DNA from: Arthrobotrys musiformis
Taxonomy: Eukaryota > Ascomycota > Orbiliomycetes > Orbiliales > Orbiliaceae
Assembly: GCA_036971715.1 (NCBI GenBank)
Contig: JAVHJL010000003.1
Location: 1,364,001 to 1,428,000 of the forward strand
DNA length: 64,000 nt
Reading direction: 5' to 3'
Of the stretch, positions 1-11,061 are shown piece by piece (positions within the stretch are counted from its first letter, which is position 1; each line of letters opens with the position of its first letter). The notes beneath the pieces were generated by a model. The model did no database searches and was not told where the DNA came from. It was given only the letters and a program-made list of their open reading frames with translations. The position numbers and the translations under genes are program-made.

Positions 1-175
1 TCATCCCTCTCGTCAGCAGCAAAACATCAAAGAAACTACCCCTACGAAGCAGCTTTTAAAGCTCAGCCGTACCTCTCCGGGATCAAATCCTACCTCCTTA
101 CCCCAAAAACCTCCCTTTTCCTTTTATCCCATATAGCTTCTGTAGCTCCACAACAGAAAATCCCACCCGAGCAAA

Positions 176-1866
176 ATGTCGCAGCCTTCACCCGGCAATG
201 ATGCGGAGAAGAACATCGAGATCTGGAAGATCAAGAAGCTCATCAAGAGGTACTCTCTCTTCTATATCAAAATCTGTCGTTTGTGTGTTTTTAAACTAAT
301 TTTTCGGACGTCAAGACTTGAGCTAGCCCGAGGAAACGGTACTAGCATGATCTCACTTATTATTCGTGTGTAACATCTGTCCATAAGCCCAGACACCCAT
401 ATATATATCATCTGGCTAACCCGTTTCTCAAATAGCACCCAAGGATCAGGTCTCCCGAGCTGCCAAGATGTTGGCTGAAGAATTCGTACGGTTGCCGAGT
501 CCTTTTTTTATATATATCGCTTTCCTCGAGATACGACGTCTGCTATATTGGGGTATAGGGTTAGAGTGGGGAACTTGCTGACAAGGGTTAACCTTCTAGG
601 GAACCGCCTCCAATATCAAATCCCGAGTCAACCGTCTTTCTGTGCTTTCAGCTATCACTTCCACCCAACAGCGTCTCAAGCTCTACTCCAAGGTCCCACC
701 AAATGGTCTCGTCATCTACTGTGGTGAAATCATCACCTCTGAAGGAAAGGAAAGAAAGCTCAATATCGATTTCGAACCCTTCAAGCCGATCAACACATCC
801 CTCTACCTCTGTGACAACAAGTTCCACACCGAAGCTCTCTCCGAGCTCCTCGAGAGCGACTCCAAGTTCGGTTTCATCGTCATGGACGGTAACGGTGCTC
901 TCTTCGGTACCTTGAGCGGCAACACTCGTGAAATCGTCCAGAAATTCGCTGTCGATCTTCCCAAGAAGCACGGTCGTGGTGGTCAGTCCGCTTTGCGTTT
1001 CGCCCGTCTCCGTGAGGAAAAGCGTCACAACTACGTCCGAAAGGTTGCCGAATTGGCCGTCCAGAACTTCATTACCGCCGACAAAGTCAACGTCTCCGGT
1101 CTCATTCTAGCTGGTTCTGCCGACTTCAAGTCCGAATTGGCTCAGAGTGATATGTTCGACCAGCGTCTCCAGGCCAAGATTATCAAGGTCGTTGACGTTT
1201 CCTATGGTGGAGAGAACGGATTCAACCAGGCCATCGAATTGTCCGCCGAGACTTTGAGCAATGTCAAATTCATCCAGGAGAAGAAGCTCATCAACAAATA
1301 CTTCGACGAAATCTCCCAGGATACTGGCAAAGTCTGCTACGGTATCGACGATACCCTCAAGGCTCTTGAGCTTGGTGCCTGCGAGAGTAAGCCTTCATAC
1401 TACAAAAATACATATATTTCTGTAAAGCAGATTTACTGACATGTGTTTTGCCTAGCTCTCATTGTCTTCGAAAACTTGGACGTCACCCGCTGGGTCTTGA
1501 AGGCTTCTACCGGCGAGGAGATCATCCTACACACCAACAAATTACAAGAACAAGATCGTTCCAAGTTCATGGACAAGGAATCCGGCCAGGAGATGGAAGT
1601 TGCTGAACAGCAACCTTTCCTTGAATGGTTGGCCGAAAAGTACAAGGACTTCGGTGCTACTCTAGAGTTCGTTTCCGACAGAAGCAGCGAAGGCAACCAG
1701 TTCGTGAAGGGTTTCGGTGGTATCGGAGCTCTTTTGCGATACAAGGTTAACTTTGAACAGTTAGCTGATCTTGACGAAGAAGATGAGTCCGTAGCTCCCT
1801 TTTTTTGTGTGCGTGACTAAAAACGGCAAACTAATATTGTTATTTTTTAGGTTCTACGACGATTGA
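176..1866 (+). CDS. SUP45: Eukaryotic peptide chain release factor 1 (eRF1/Sup45)
   Basis: Recognises all three stop codons in the ribosomal A site and triggers peptidyl-tRNA hydrolysis, acting with the GTPase eRF3 in the cytosol. Six exons fit: 176-249, 316-365, 436-485, 600-1386, 1456-1786 and 1851-1866, giving 435 aa, close to the roughly 437 aa of yeast Sup45. Visible signatures are the stop-decoding motifs TASNIKS and YLCDNKF in the N domain, and the catalytic GRGGQ loop followed by SALRFARLR in the M domain. The C domain ends in an acidic tail, DEEDEFYDD. The ATG at 176 starts the conserved IEIWKIKKLIKR segment. All introns are GT-AG and 50-114 nt long. The identification is firm; the last intron is of interest because of the open frame that follows the stop. 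Confidence 0.97.
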
Positions 1867-2265
1867 CGATGGGGCGACCTCGCCCCACCCCGCGAGGATG
1901 TTTCCAGGCTCGGCCTGAGGGCTTCGCGCGAGGATTACAAGGAGACGGAGACGAAGGAGATCAGTAAAACCCCAGAAAACCCTTATGACACGCCGGAAAA
2001 GACGACGAATCATGTGTTGAATGTTGTAGCCGATGCGGAGGTGCCTGCTATAAAAGAAGTCCGACTTTGTACGAACGATGACGACTTGGTGCATGTGGAG
2101 AAGCGCAAATTTGATTGGAGAAAGACGGTATTTGAAGGTTTAGGTGGAAACACGGCTGATGAGCATATCATGCGGCCTTGTAGCTATCTAGGCATTGGAT
2201 ATCGTAATTCTCCTGCAATTGTGATTCCTCCCGGGCTACCAGTGGAAACCTTCGCATACGGCTAA
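1867..2265 (+). other. Open reading frame continuing in frame past the eRF1 stop
   Basis: Directly after the TGA of eRF1 the same frame stays open for 132 codons, to a TAA at 2263-2265. The stop context is TGA-CGA. A second acceptor, TTTCCAG ending at 1907, would join the same donor (1786/1787) to this frame and skip the TGA, giving a protein of about 549 aa. The translation is rich in Glu, Lys and Thr near its start and resembles no family I know. It could instead be plain 3' UTR that is open by chance. Confidence 0.35.
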
Positions 2266-3320
2266 CAATGGTGGAACCTATACCCCCCGAACGGTCCAAT
2301 ATATGAATAACGCGGGGTATAGTGTAAAACACTTTTTCGTTGCCGCCGACGCAAAAAGCAGGAAAACTTTTTTTTTCAAAAAAAAGTTTCTTGGATAAGG
2401 AAATGGATGACAAGCTCTTTTACTCGATCGCATTCCCTTCTCTCCAGGTCCGTGGTAGTGGAACGGACCGCATCTCTTTGTTTTTACAATTCCTCAAACG
2501 CGCACCTTTTTTCCTTTCGGTTTTTATACTCTTATTCACCCCAATTGCACCCTTTTCCCTCTCTTCTTTCTCACCCTCATTCATTCACAAATTCATTCAC
2601 AAAACCATTCACAAAATGCATTTGACACTCACTCACACAGGTCAATTTTTATATTCATTTCCGCTCCCCCCTGGTATAATAGATGACTCGCCTGTTTTTT
2701 TTGTTTGTATTTTCTCCTCTTTTCAGCTACGCCGGCAACGATATCATATCCTCCAGCATAGATTCTGGTTCTAGAGGGAATCGTGGCATTACATTTTTCG
2801 GAAAAAGGCATTCGGAGGAGTCCATGGCGTTTTCTTTTTTTAAGTTTCGGGTTGACATGCAAAAAAAGGGCAATGGGTTTTTCTATATACTTGGAGGTGT
2901 AGCTGTTTTTCCCCCCCCTCCCCCCTTTCGACGGATATCCTGTGGTTTATATTTATTTAGATAGGTGGCTCAGGGACCTGGGATTTGGCTCGGTGGTATG
3001 TCTTCAGATGCACCTGCTGGCTTTGCTCGATCTTTGGGTTCTCCCGGGCTAGGAATATAAAACTCAACGGTCCTTTTTATGAAGTGGTATGAGTTCGATT
3101 TCTCGGTCGTAGAGTTTCTGTGCAATTGAAGGAAATTATATATACAAATGTTGATCTGTGGCTTGAAAATGTACAGCTGCACCGGGAGTTTTTTAAAATC
3201 CAAAATCTCTCCCCAAGTTTTTTTTTCACCTTTTATCATCGAAAAAAATTCTGTAAAAAAAAGGTCTTTACATCCTCCGTTCCGGTCGTCTTCCCATCGT
3301 CTTACAGCGGGAGTAAAACC
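2266..3320. other. Intergenic: convergent 3' ends of eRF1 and PET100
   Basis: No convincing gene. The stretch is rich in T and pyrimidine tracts, with C and A runs near 2860-2930. It must hold the 3' UTRs and polyadenylation signals of both convergent neighbours. The only open frames are short and low in complexity. Confidence 0.6.
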
Positions 3321-3640
3321 CTATTCCCTTTCTGTTAAAGCCGCCTTCTTGGCTTCAGCATCCAACCGCTCCTTCCGCCTCTGCAGCCTCTGTTTTTTTA
3401 AACGCTCGAGTTCGAGTCTGATTTCGTCACGTTCGAAGGGGATCTGATGGGTTTCCTCCTTCGAGGGCCAGAAGTTTGGAACGGAGAAGCGGGAGTCGAG
3501 GTTTGTGCCGAAGTAGTACATTGATGCTATAGGGAAGAGGATGTACATTCCGAACTTTTTTTTATATTATTAATAAAGGTCTTTTGAGAAGGTATTGAAG
3601 GGGGATTTACCTTGAAGACTTCGAGGTTTAGACCTCCCAT
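3321..3640 (-). CDS. PET100: Cytochrome c oxidase assembly protein PET100
   Basis: Small inner-membrane chaperone that helps assemble subcomplexes of respiratory complex IV. Two exons: the first (3611-3640) encodes MGGLNLEVFK, the second (3321-3554) begins FGMYILFPIASMYYFGTNLD. Together they give 87 aa. The N-terminal MGGxNLEVFKFGMY signature, a single membrane segment, the RFSVPNFWP motif and a basic coiled-coil tail rich in Glu, Arg and Lys match fungal Pet100. Exon 1 is only ten codons long, so a simple ORF search misses it and starts inside exon 2. The donor is GTAAAT. No anomaly apart from the tiny first exon. Confidence 0.93.
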
Positions 3641-4308
3641 CTTAGTTATTTGATTTTGGATTTTTCGCTTGGAATCGCGGGTTTTGGTGTAGTGAGGCTT
3701 GTGGGTTACCTCTGGCCCATTGTCGGTTTCTTTATTGCGCGGGGGTTTGTTTGTGGGCTTTGGGTTTGGAGGATTCCGCTGGGTGGGATATGGGAATGCG
3801 GAGTCGGATGGTCTGGGTGGTTCGGATGTTGGCGGTGGTTTGTGGAGGTTTGAGGTTTCGAGATGGAGGAGGACAAGGATTTGATTTGAAGGTTTTCGGT
3901 TTGGGGTTGACGGATGTTTTGGCCAATCACAACGCGGGGTTTTGTGGTAGATGTCAGGCCATTGCTGGTGGATTTCAATGCTGCGGTCTGGAACTTTTCT
4001 ATATGCAGAATACCTATTGGGGGTGGGTATGGAGATAGTGGTATTCAAGAAGTCGCTTTTTGGACTTGGTATTTATTTTTAGTTATTTGGTATGATAGTA
4101 TTGGTGTTTACATTTGGTATCAATTGGACTGATGCATATTGCATTGGATCAGTATATATAAATATGGTTTATGATAATACCCATTCGCATTCGCATTCGC
4201 GGACTCCGAGATGCTAATTCCAAGCGTAATATCTGATTACAAACCCATACAATTCTTCGCACTACCATATATCAAAAGTTTTTATATAATCAAAAAAAAA
4301 AAAAAAAA
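3641..4308. other. Intergenic: PET100 promoter side
   Basis: No gene supported. It holds the 5' region of PET100 and the 3' end of the secreted orphan. A short CATTCG direct repeat (three copies) lies at about 4182-4199, and a run of 16 A at about 4293-4308 abuts the stop of the downstream gene. Antisense open frames here have no recognisable protein character. Confidence 0.5.
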
Positions 4309-6564
4309 TTATACAAACTCATCCTTCGCCAGCTCCTCAAAGTACTCCGACCCCTCCAGCCTCGGCAGCGTACCCTCATTCGACACCGCATTCTGCGCTC
4401 TAGCTTCCGCCTTCCGCCTAGCTTTAGCCTCCCTCTCACGTCGTGCTTCCTCGGTGAGGTCTTCTTCTTTGATTTCGATGTCGTAGAGGCTTGGATCCAT
4501 GATGAAGAGGTCCGGATCGTAGTTTTCGTCTTCGCGGATTATGACCTCGGGGAGGAGTTGGTGGGATTCTTCTTCTTCTATTAGGACTTGGGGGATTGTT
4601 TGGGTGCCTTCTTCTTCTTCGATTAGGACCGGCGGGACGGGGAGTTGGGGTTGGGGTTCTTGTTTTTCTTCTTCGATTGGTGGGTTGGTTTGTGGGATTG
4701 TGGGTTCTTCTTCGATTGCTAGGTTAGTTTGCGGATTTGTGGGTTCTTCTTGTATTATTGGATTTGATTCCGAGGGGGTTATTTCTACGATGTCTTCTTC
4801 GGTTTCTATGATGCTTTCTGTGTTTGGGCCGCGGGATTTTTGGAATTCGGAGAGGTGTTTTGTGCGGGATTGGGTTATTCTTGCTTCGCGGGAGAGGCGT
4901 TTACGTTCTTCCCTGTTTGATTCTGCTTTTTGAAGGACTGAGGGGAGGGTTACGGGTTCGTTCTCAAACTGCTCGGCTGCTTGCGCTTGCTGTGCTGTTG
5001 TGGTTGGGCAGATGCATGGATCTGTCGATACCGCCTTCTTGGGGGCTTTCGTTTTTTTGCTGGTTTTTTGCTGGGTATTGTAGATACCCCTTACCGTACG
5101 TATGGCGGAAGCTAGAGGTTCTTTGTACTCCTTACCGGAGAAGGGGGATATCTCTTTCGGACCGCGGGGTTTTTGTTTTTTGGTACCGGCTTGTTCGGAT
5201 TGTTGGGTTAGTTGGTCGTCTACTAGGTTTTCCCAGAGGGATTTGGTTAGACGGCTGTTTAGATCGTTGGTGGTTGGGATTGTGGGGGTGGTTTGGGAGG
5301 GGCTGGTTAGACTGTTTGGGGGGATGTCGGGGAGGAATCTCGGGTTTCCGGCTCGGTCGAGGCCGTAGTGGTTTATTTCTTGGTTCGTGGGGCAGATGCA
5401 TTCTTGATCGATTGTTTGCTGTTCCTGCTGCTGCCGCGATTGTTCCTGCGGCGGGGGGTTAAATCCTGCTAAGGGGTTCTGCTGGATTTTGGCCATCTGC
5501 TCGCGGATTATTAGTTGCTGCTTTTTGGCGATGGTGATTTCGTTTTCGAGCATTTCGTCGATTTGGCGGAGGCGGAGGAGGTTTAGGTTTATTCCGTTCA
5601 TGTGGTTTATGAACGCCACCATGTCGCCTTGGGATTGGGTTGGCCATTGCGTGGTGGCCCATTGGGCTATACGGTGGGCTAGCTGGTCTGCTGATTCCGC
5701 CGGTTGGGGTTGGAGGAGGGGGTGTATGTTATTATTGGCGGAGGGTGGTTGCGGGCGAATATTATTATTCGAGGAGGGTAGTTGCACGGTAGGTGTAGTA
5801 GAATCTTGTGCATCCGGATCCGTGAAACGGTATGTTTCAGGCACATACCCCAATCCCACCTCCTTCTCTCTATCCCCCACCTGGCCGGTAATAGGCGCAT
5901 TTCTATCCTTCGGAAGGGAAACCGAAATCTCCCTGTTTTCCACCCCGGTCCCCGTATTCTGCCATTTGGAATTATCGATCCCCCACGCCGCGCTGGTGGG
6001 TTTGACTTCAACCCCGTTCGAGATGATATTATACTCAACCTCATAACTCCCCGCCCCCCTCCCCGGCGGCGCAGAATTCCTAACCCCGATCTCACCGGGT
6101 TCGATTTGATTCCCAAAGTACTCATCGCCAAATGGTATCTCACCCCAATACTTCAACTCCAACCCTTTCTCCCCAATCCACCCTGCATAACTCCCAAAAT
6201 TTCCAAACTCTATGGTTTGCGCGGTATACCTATCACCATAAAATCTAACCACCACATCTGGCAACCCCTCACACGATTTTTTGACATTATGCCAGAATCC
6301 GATATACCGTACTGGATCTAACCACTCGTTATTAATCTGGTATGCCTTCGTATCGTCCAGTAGATTCCGTTCCCCGAATTGGGTTATGGTTAAACCGCGT
6401 GATTGGGCGGGGATATATGCGCACGGAGCTGGTGGTTGAAAGATCTTTTGACCGGATGGGGCTGTAGACGTGGGTTTTGTTTGCCAGAAGAGGTGGGAGT
6501 ATGCTTTTGTGCCTGGGAGGGTGAGAAGGGTAGGTAGGAGGATGTGGAGGGTTGGGATACGCAT
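4309..6564 (-). CDS. Large predicted secreted protein, Pro/Gln-rich with acidic tail
   Basis: Not recognised. A single exon of 751 codons is read from the ATG at 6564. This start was chosen over upstream in-frame codons because it begins a good signal peptide: MRIPT, then a Leu-rich core ending near TKA. Residues 22 to about 250 look folded, with aromatic and Gly-rich stretches such as GFWHNVKKSCEGLPDVVVRF and SYAGWIGEKGLELKYWGEIP. The middle is rich in Gln, Pro and Asn. The last 170 residues hold repeated EEEP and IEEEE blocks spaced by Pro/Gln/Thr, then a basic Arg/Ala-rich stretch (about 35 residues from the end). CICPT occurs twice (ECICPTN, PCICPTT). A cell-wall or extracellular role is possible but unproven. 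Confidence 0.75.
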   Translation of the reverse strand: MRIPTLHILLPTLLTLPGTKAYSHLFWQTKPTSTAPSGQKIFQPPAPCAYIPAQSRGLTITQFGERNLLDDTKAYQINNEWLDPVRYIGFWHNVKKSCEGLPDVVVRFYGDRYTAQTIEFGNFGSYAGWIGEKGLELKYWGEIPFGDEYFGNQIEPGEIGVRNSAPPGRGAGSYEVEYNIISNGVEVKPTSAAWGIDNSKWQNTGTGVENREISVSLPKDRNAPITGQVGDREKEVGLGYVPETYRFTDPDAQDSTTPTVQLPSSNNNIRPQPPSANNNIHPLLQPQPAESADQLAHRIAQWATTQWPTQSQGDMVAFINHMNGINLNLLRLRQIDEMLENEITIAKKQQLIIREQMAKIQQNPLAGFNPPPQEQSRQQQEQQTIDQECICPTNQEINHYGLDRAGNPRFLPDIPPNSLTSPSQTTPTIPTTNDLNSRLTKSLWENLVDDQLTQQSEQAGTKKQKPRGPKEISPFSGKEYKEPLASAIRTVRGIYNTQQKTSKKTKAPKKAVSTDPCICPTTTAQQAQAAEQFENEPVTLPSVLQKAESNREERKRLSREARITQSRTKHLSEFQKSRGPNTESIIETEEDIVEITPSESNPIIQEEPTNPQTNLAIEEEPTIPQTNPPIEEEKQEPQPQLPVPPVLIEEEEGTQTIPQVLIEEEESHQLLPEVIIREDENYDPDLFIMDPSLYDIEIKEEDLTEEARREREAKARRKAEARAQNAVSNEGTLPRLEGSEYFEELAKDEFV

Positions 6565-7621
6565 TTTTCGTTTTATGTATGTATATATTATACACGGATG
6601 GGATTTGGGGGTTTTACGCACATCAGGGGCATATGGATGGAGTGTGCATGGTATATACTCGTGGGTGAGCACTTAGACACGCCGGGTAGGGTGGTATATG
6701 TGCTTAATACCGCTCAAAAGCCTGTGAGGGCTGGCGGTTCGTGGTTCGAGGTGGTATATTGGACGAGTTCGAGGGTGAGGGGGTATTTGTAAACTTACGT
6801 CCCGCAAGCTTTAATATTAATATGAAGGGGCATTATTCTATATACTCAAGTTCGCAAATCTAAACCGTAGACGTCGTATGTTACACAACAGATATAACTG
6901 TATACTTCGGATAAATATCCGGTCGACGTCAACTGCGTTGAGGCTGTTGTATTTTCGTTTCCGGACATCAAGCTATCTTCCGAGATAATACAAAGGGCAT
7001 CCAAGCTATCAGGGACGGGACCAAAGCAGGCATCAGCATGCGACACAAGTGAACAGAAAATCAGGCTAACCACCAAATTGACCAACTAATGACCAAATAG
7101 GCCGGAACCCGAGTGAATGGCCGGCCACAGTCGTGTGTGCGCTGCAGGCGAATGACGCACAGCTGAGGCCAGAGAAAAAGGATCACTTGAGCCCGGTCAG
7201 TGTGCATTACATGGTTCCCCCAACAGTTTTTGGTTCGCTTTTGCCATCGGCCGAATGACGATGTTCGAGACAGTTTATATATCCAATACCTCATCCTCAA
7301 AGTCTTGGACTTGATGTTTACTTTTATTAGTCTCAAAACCACCTTCATCTCCTATCCTTTTTTTTAGTCAGTAAGAGGCGGGGGTTTAAACTATTTTTTA
7401 TTTGGTGATATCATTCTTCTGTTCCGGAGTCTCGAAGCTGAAGTCGAAGCAGAAGAGCTGTGCTGTGCTGTGGCCGGCATACCCCGGATTAACCAATCCC
7501 GATCACTTGATTCACCGGCCAACCAAATACTATCACCTTATCCTTCCTACTGCACATACATACATTAGCTACACATAAATTATCATTACACATAAACACC
7601 CACGACATAATACAAAATAAG
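6565..7621. other. Intergenic: divergent upstream region of secreted orphan and Rab gene
   Basis: No gene seen. The two genes diverge, so this 1.06 kb should hold both promoters. The 100 bp before the Rab ATG are AT-rich with repeated CATACATACATTA-like sequence. Small minus-strand open frames (6846-7085, 7061-7348) lack coding character. Confidence 0.5.
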
Positions 7622-8477
7622 ATGTCGACGCCGGAGCGGCCTACCGTCATAAAGGCCCTCCTAATAGGCCCCTCTAGCAGCGGGAAGACATCCTGTAAGC
7701 CACGCCAGCCTTCTCCCGGAATCTTCAAACTCGCGTAGACAAAAACTGACCCAAAATGCCCTAATAAACAAGTACTAAAACGCTACGTCGACGATGTCTT
7801 CGAACCCGACGACACAACCACTACCATCGGCGTCGATTTCCGGGAGAAGAAGTTGACGATAAATAAGAAGCTTTACCGGTTGTTATTGCACGATACTGCT
7901 GGTCAGGAGTATGTTTCCTTATGATCATCGATATATATATCAGGGGGTGGTTTTGATTCTAATGTTTTTTGGGGAATAGGCGCTTCCGAACATTGACATC
8001 CTCTTATTACCGTGGCGCACATGGGATTTTACTCGTATACGATATTTCGAACCGGGATAGTTTCTTATCTATGCCCAGATGGTTCGAGGAGGCCGAGAGG
8101 TTTGCGCCGGAAGGTGTGATCAAGATTCTCGTATGCTTCCCTCCCTCCCCCCCCCTATTTTATCTCCTCAATTCGGAGTGAAGAAAAGGTGTTAATGGAA
8201 TAATCGAACATAGGTCGGCAACAAAACAGATCGCACGGCCCAACGCGCCGTAAAAGCCTCCGAGGGCGAGGAATTGGCGAAAAAGTACGGCGCGATCCAT
8301 TTCACCGAAACCAGCGCCAAGACGAGAGATCATGCGAAAGAACCCTTCCAGAAGCTTGTCGATACTGTTCTTTCGACTCCCGGTGCTTTGGATCCGAATA
8401 GAGTTGTTGCTAGGAGGGCAGATGTGGTCGATGTTTCCGGCCAAGGACAGGTGCAGGGGGGCGGGTGTGCTTGTTAA
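7622..8477 (+). CDS. Rab-family small GTPase, Rab18-like
   Basis: Membrane-traffic GTPase. Four exons: 7622-7694, 7773-7908, 7980-8130 and 8214-8477, giving 207 aa. Motifs in order: P-loop GPSSSGKTS, switch I effector region TTTIGVDF, switch II DTAGQERFRTL, base-binding NKTD and ETSAK. The C terminus GGGCAC is a CxC double geranylgeranylation signal. RabF-type residues (KLYRLLLHDTAGQE, YYRGAHGILLVYDIS) place it among Rabs; the order of motifs and the Cys-X-Cys end resemble Rab18, which acts at the ER and lipid droplets. Assignment to Rab is firm, the subfamily less so. Introns are GT-AG and interrupt the P-loop helix, switch II and the segment before NKTD. Confidence 0.9.
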
Positions 8478-8950
8478 GCTAATACTAGCTTGTAATGCGG
8501 ACGATGTCATGTCGGAACGACGGTGTTTGTGATTGTCATTGCTTCTTCTTCTTTTTGGTCACAGGCTCGTTGGTTGGTTGGTGTATATCTACGATATTGG
8601 ATGGGATGGGGCAGCGGGCGTTTTTTTTCTCTTCTTCTTCGGATTGTCTTTTTTTTTTTTGTCTCCAATTTGGTCACCGGTTCGCTTTTTTGATATACCC
8701 TTTCTTTCCCTTGATTTTGTTTTGCTCTAACATTAGAAGCAAGCGTTCTTTTTCTCTGTCTTTTCTCGTTCTACTTTATTCTTGCGGGATCCCTTCGTTT
8801 TATGCTTTCGCTTTTTAATTGGAGCCGATATTCAATTGCTTCTAATCAGCTATGATACAGGGAATAGAAAATCACGATATCGTTTACCTTCTATAGTTAC
8901 TCTTTTAACAGTCTACTCCTCTTTCTCTCTTCTCAAGAACTCAAGACAAA
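8478..8950. other. Intergenic: convergent 3' ends of Rab and hydrolase genes
   Basis: T-rich spacer with several T and C+T tracts (8540-8800). No gene supported; it holds two facing 3' UTRs. Confidence 0.5.
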
Positions 8951-10140
8951 CTAACCCACGAAATCAGCACCCGCCTTTAAAAACTCTATCAATATAAAAA
9001 AGAAACTTACCAGTCTTGAAACCCTCCGGATTCTCCGAGATCAACCAATGCCCGGCCTCCACATCCCTCAACCAAAACCTCGGAAAAAACTCCCCGATCA
9101 ACGGAATAGTCTCGTCAGCAACATACTTACTCTCCGTACCCCTCACGAACAACGCAGGCTTCGTGAACGAATTCCCACCAGGCGTGAACGGGAAAGCGGC
9201 CATTTCGTCCAACGCGCCGCCTAGGATCTTTATCGGAACCCTCCAGCGGAATTTATCATGCTCCTTCGTGGGTTTTAAAAGATTGGTGAAGAGGAATTGG
9301 CGGATTGGGAGGGATGGTTCGTAGGCGGATAGGATCTCGTCTGCTTCTTTGGTGTTTATTATACCGGTGTTTTCGATGCGGGTCATGGCTTGGAGGTATT
9401 GACCGAATTGACGGCCGAGTTGGGCGTTTACGGGGGCGTTGTCGACGGCGATTATGTCTTGGATTAGGGAGGGGGAGCGGAGGGCTACGGACATGGCTAC
9501 TTTTGCGCCCCTGGATTTTATAGAAGTTTCATCTTAGCTACCCGGTGTTATTGTGGGTTATTGGGGTATATGCGTGTGCATACATTGAGTGGCCGATTAG
9601 AGTTGGCTGTTTGAGTCGGTGCTCTTTGATGAAGTGTTCGACGTCCTCGGCCATGGCGGTGTATGTGTGCGGAGTGACATGTGGACTCTCGCCGTGGTTC
9701 CTTAGATCCTATCGTCGTCGTTTAGTACTCCCACCCAGCACATACCCGTGGGGTAGTAACATACTAATGCGAACACCGATCTATTCAGCTCCTTCACGAG
9801 CATTCTACATTTATCACAAAGTGTATTAGCAATTGCATCCAACATGATAAATAAATAAGTAGTAATATTGGATGTCTGAATTGCTAGAAAAATTATCTTA
9901 CTTACTGATACCGCGATTGTTCATCTTCGATCCGAACAGGCCGTGCATGAAGATTATCGGCTCATGCCGCTCGTCGCCGTGTTTGTAGTGCGACTGCGGG
10001 TGGTGCAGGGTATACGACATTTTTATCGAGCCTTCCACGGGTTTGGCGGCGTGAGCGTGTGAATATGCGGTGTAAAACCGCTGCATTGCGAAGGTCGGGG
10101 TTAGTCCCCTACGGACTACGGGGCTGTAAATCACCCTCAT
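8951..10140 (-). CDS. Mitochondrial alpha/beta hydrolase, ABHD11/IMO32-like
   Basis: Serine hydrolase of the alpha/beta fold. Five exons read on the minus strand: 10140-9902, 9804-9765, 9708-9584, 9510-9011 and 8985-8951, giving 312 aa. It shows the oxyanion region IIFMHGLFGSKMNNR, the conserved LDLRNHGESPH segment, the nucleophile elbow GHSMG (split by an intron inside the Met codon) and a late His in AGHWLISENPEGF. The N terminus is basic and hydroxylated and could be a mitochondrial presequence. Human ABHD11 and yeast Imo32 are mitochondrial; ABHD11 protects lipoylated 2-oxoglutarate dehydrogenase. The gene diverges from complex I subunit NDUFA6 across 267 bp, so shared control is plausible. 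The catalytic Asp was not assigned with certainty. Confidence 0.88.
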
Positions 10141-10407
10141 CGTTTTATCTCCAATTATCGAAGCTGCGAATGATCGTGATATGTGATTTGTCAGTAAGAA
10201 GCTTTGGTGTTGGGAAAAAAAGGTTGGAAGGTTGGTTTTATGTCATTTTGCTCAGAAACTCGGCTCCATCGGCCGCAAGGGTGGCGGACCAATTAAACGT
10301 CGCACGATTCCTGACCACCCAAGAAACAAGACCCTCATAACCTCCGACTGTCACTACACACAAACCCACCCCGGGAACACCCAGAACCCGTCGTCACAAA
10401 GCCCGTC
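10141..10407. promoter_or_regulatory. Divergent promoter between ABHD11-like and NDUFA6 genes
   Basis: 267 bp between two divergent ATGs, both of mitochondrial-protein genes. No clear TATA box was seen. Shared regulation is inference from the arrangement. Confidence 0.45.
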
Positions 10408-11061
10408 ATGACGATTCACGCCACAGCGTTCGCGATACCGACCAGGCAGTGTATGTTCCATCTCCCCGCTTCCTCGGAGTTTACGCAAGGAAAGAACCAA
10501 CTGACGAATTCGGGTGTTCATTAGCCGCGAACTGGGCGGAAGCGAATAGAAGAGTTATACAGTCATACAGACTATGGCAGCGGGCAGTCAGTACCCTTTT
10601 ACTCCTCGATACCTCTCCCACCCAATTGGGATCACAAGCTTACGTTTTGATGTTATATCACCAAGGCACCCGAGATCGTAAAACTCTACTTGATGGACAT
10701 CGATGTCGCCGCCGTTAGATCCAAGATACGACAGGAGTACGAAAGACACAGGCATGTGAAGGATCTAGGCACCGTCGATGTGCTGTTGATGAAGAACCAG
10801 ATGGAGTTCCAGGTAATATACACACATTTACCGACCAATAGGAGATAGATCAAGGACTGATGGAAATGGGATAGGAAACGATGAATTACTGGAAACAACT
10901 GCCGCATTTGATGAATTACTTTAGGTCCGAACAGGAGCCGAGTACGCATATTCCCAAGACCTTCATGGATAACTTTTTGCAGGTGAGGAATTCAATCTCG
11001 ATTAGCTCTGGGGGCCTTTTTGTGCAGGCTGGCTGACCTTTTTTGATAGGGACGAAATTAA
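10408..11061 (+). CDS. NADH:ubiquinone oxidoreductase subunit NDUFA6 (B14, LYR protein)
   Basis: LYR-motif accessory subunit of mitochondrial complex I that binds the acyl carrier protein. Five exons: 10408-10450, 10525-10586, 10666-10812, 10875-10982 and 11050-11061, giving 123 aa, near the family norm. Recognisable stretches are SANWAEANRRVIQSYRLWQR (with the LYR-type motif realised as YRLW), APEIVKLYLMD, KIRQEYERHRHVKDL, VDVLLMKNQMEFQETMNYWK and the C-terminal FMDNFLQGRN. The last exon encodes only GRN and the stop. All introns are GT-AG. The start ATG lies ten codons before the conserved region, and its MTIHATAFAIPTRQ leader suits a fungal NDUFA6. Presence of complex I fits a filamentous ascomycete rather than Saccharomyces. 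Confidence 0.93.

Noticed and set aside
4541..5462. Plus-strand open frames of 130 and 212 codons
   Set aside because: They are shadows of the secreted orphan, made Ser/Gly/Trp-rich by reading its Glu/Pro codons in reverse.
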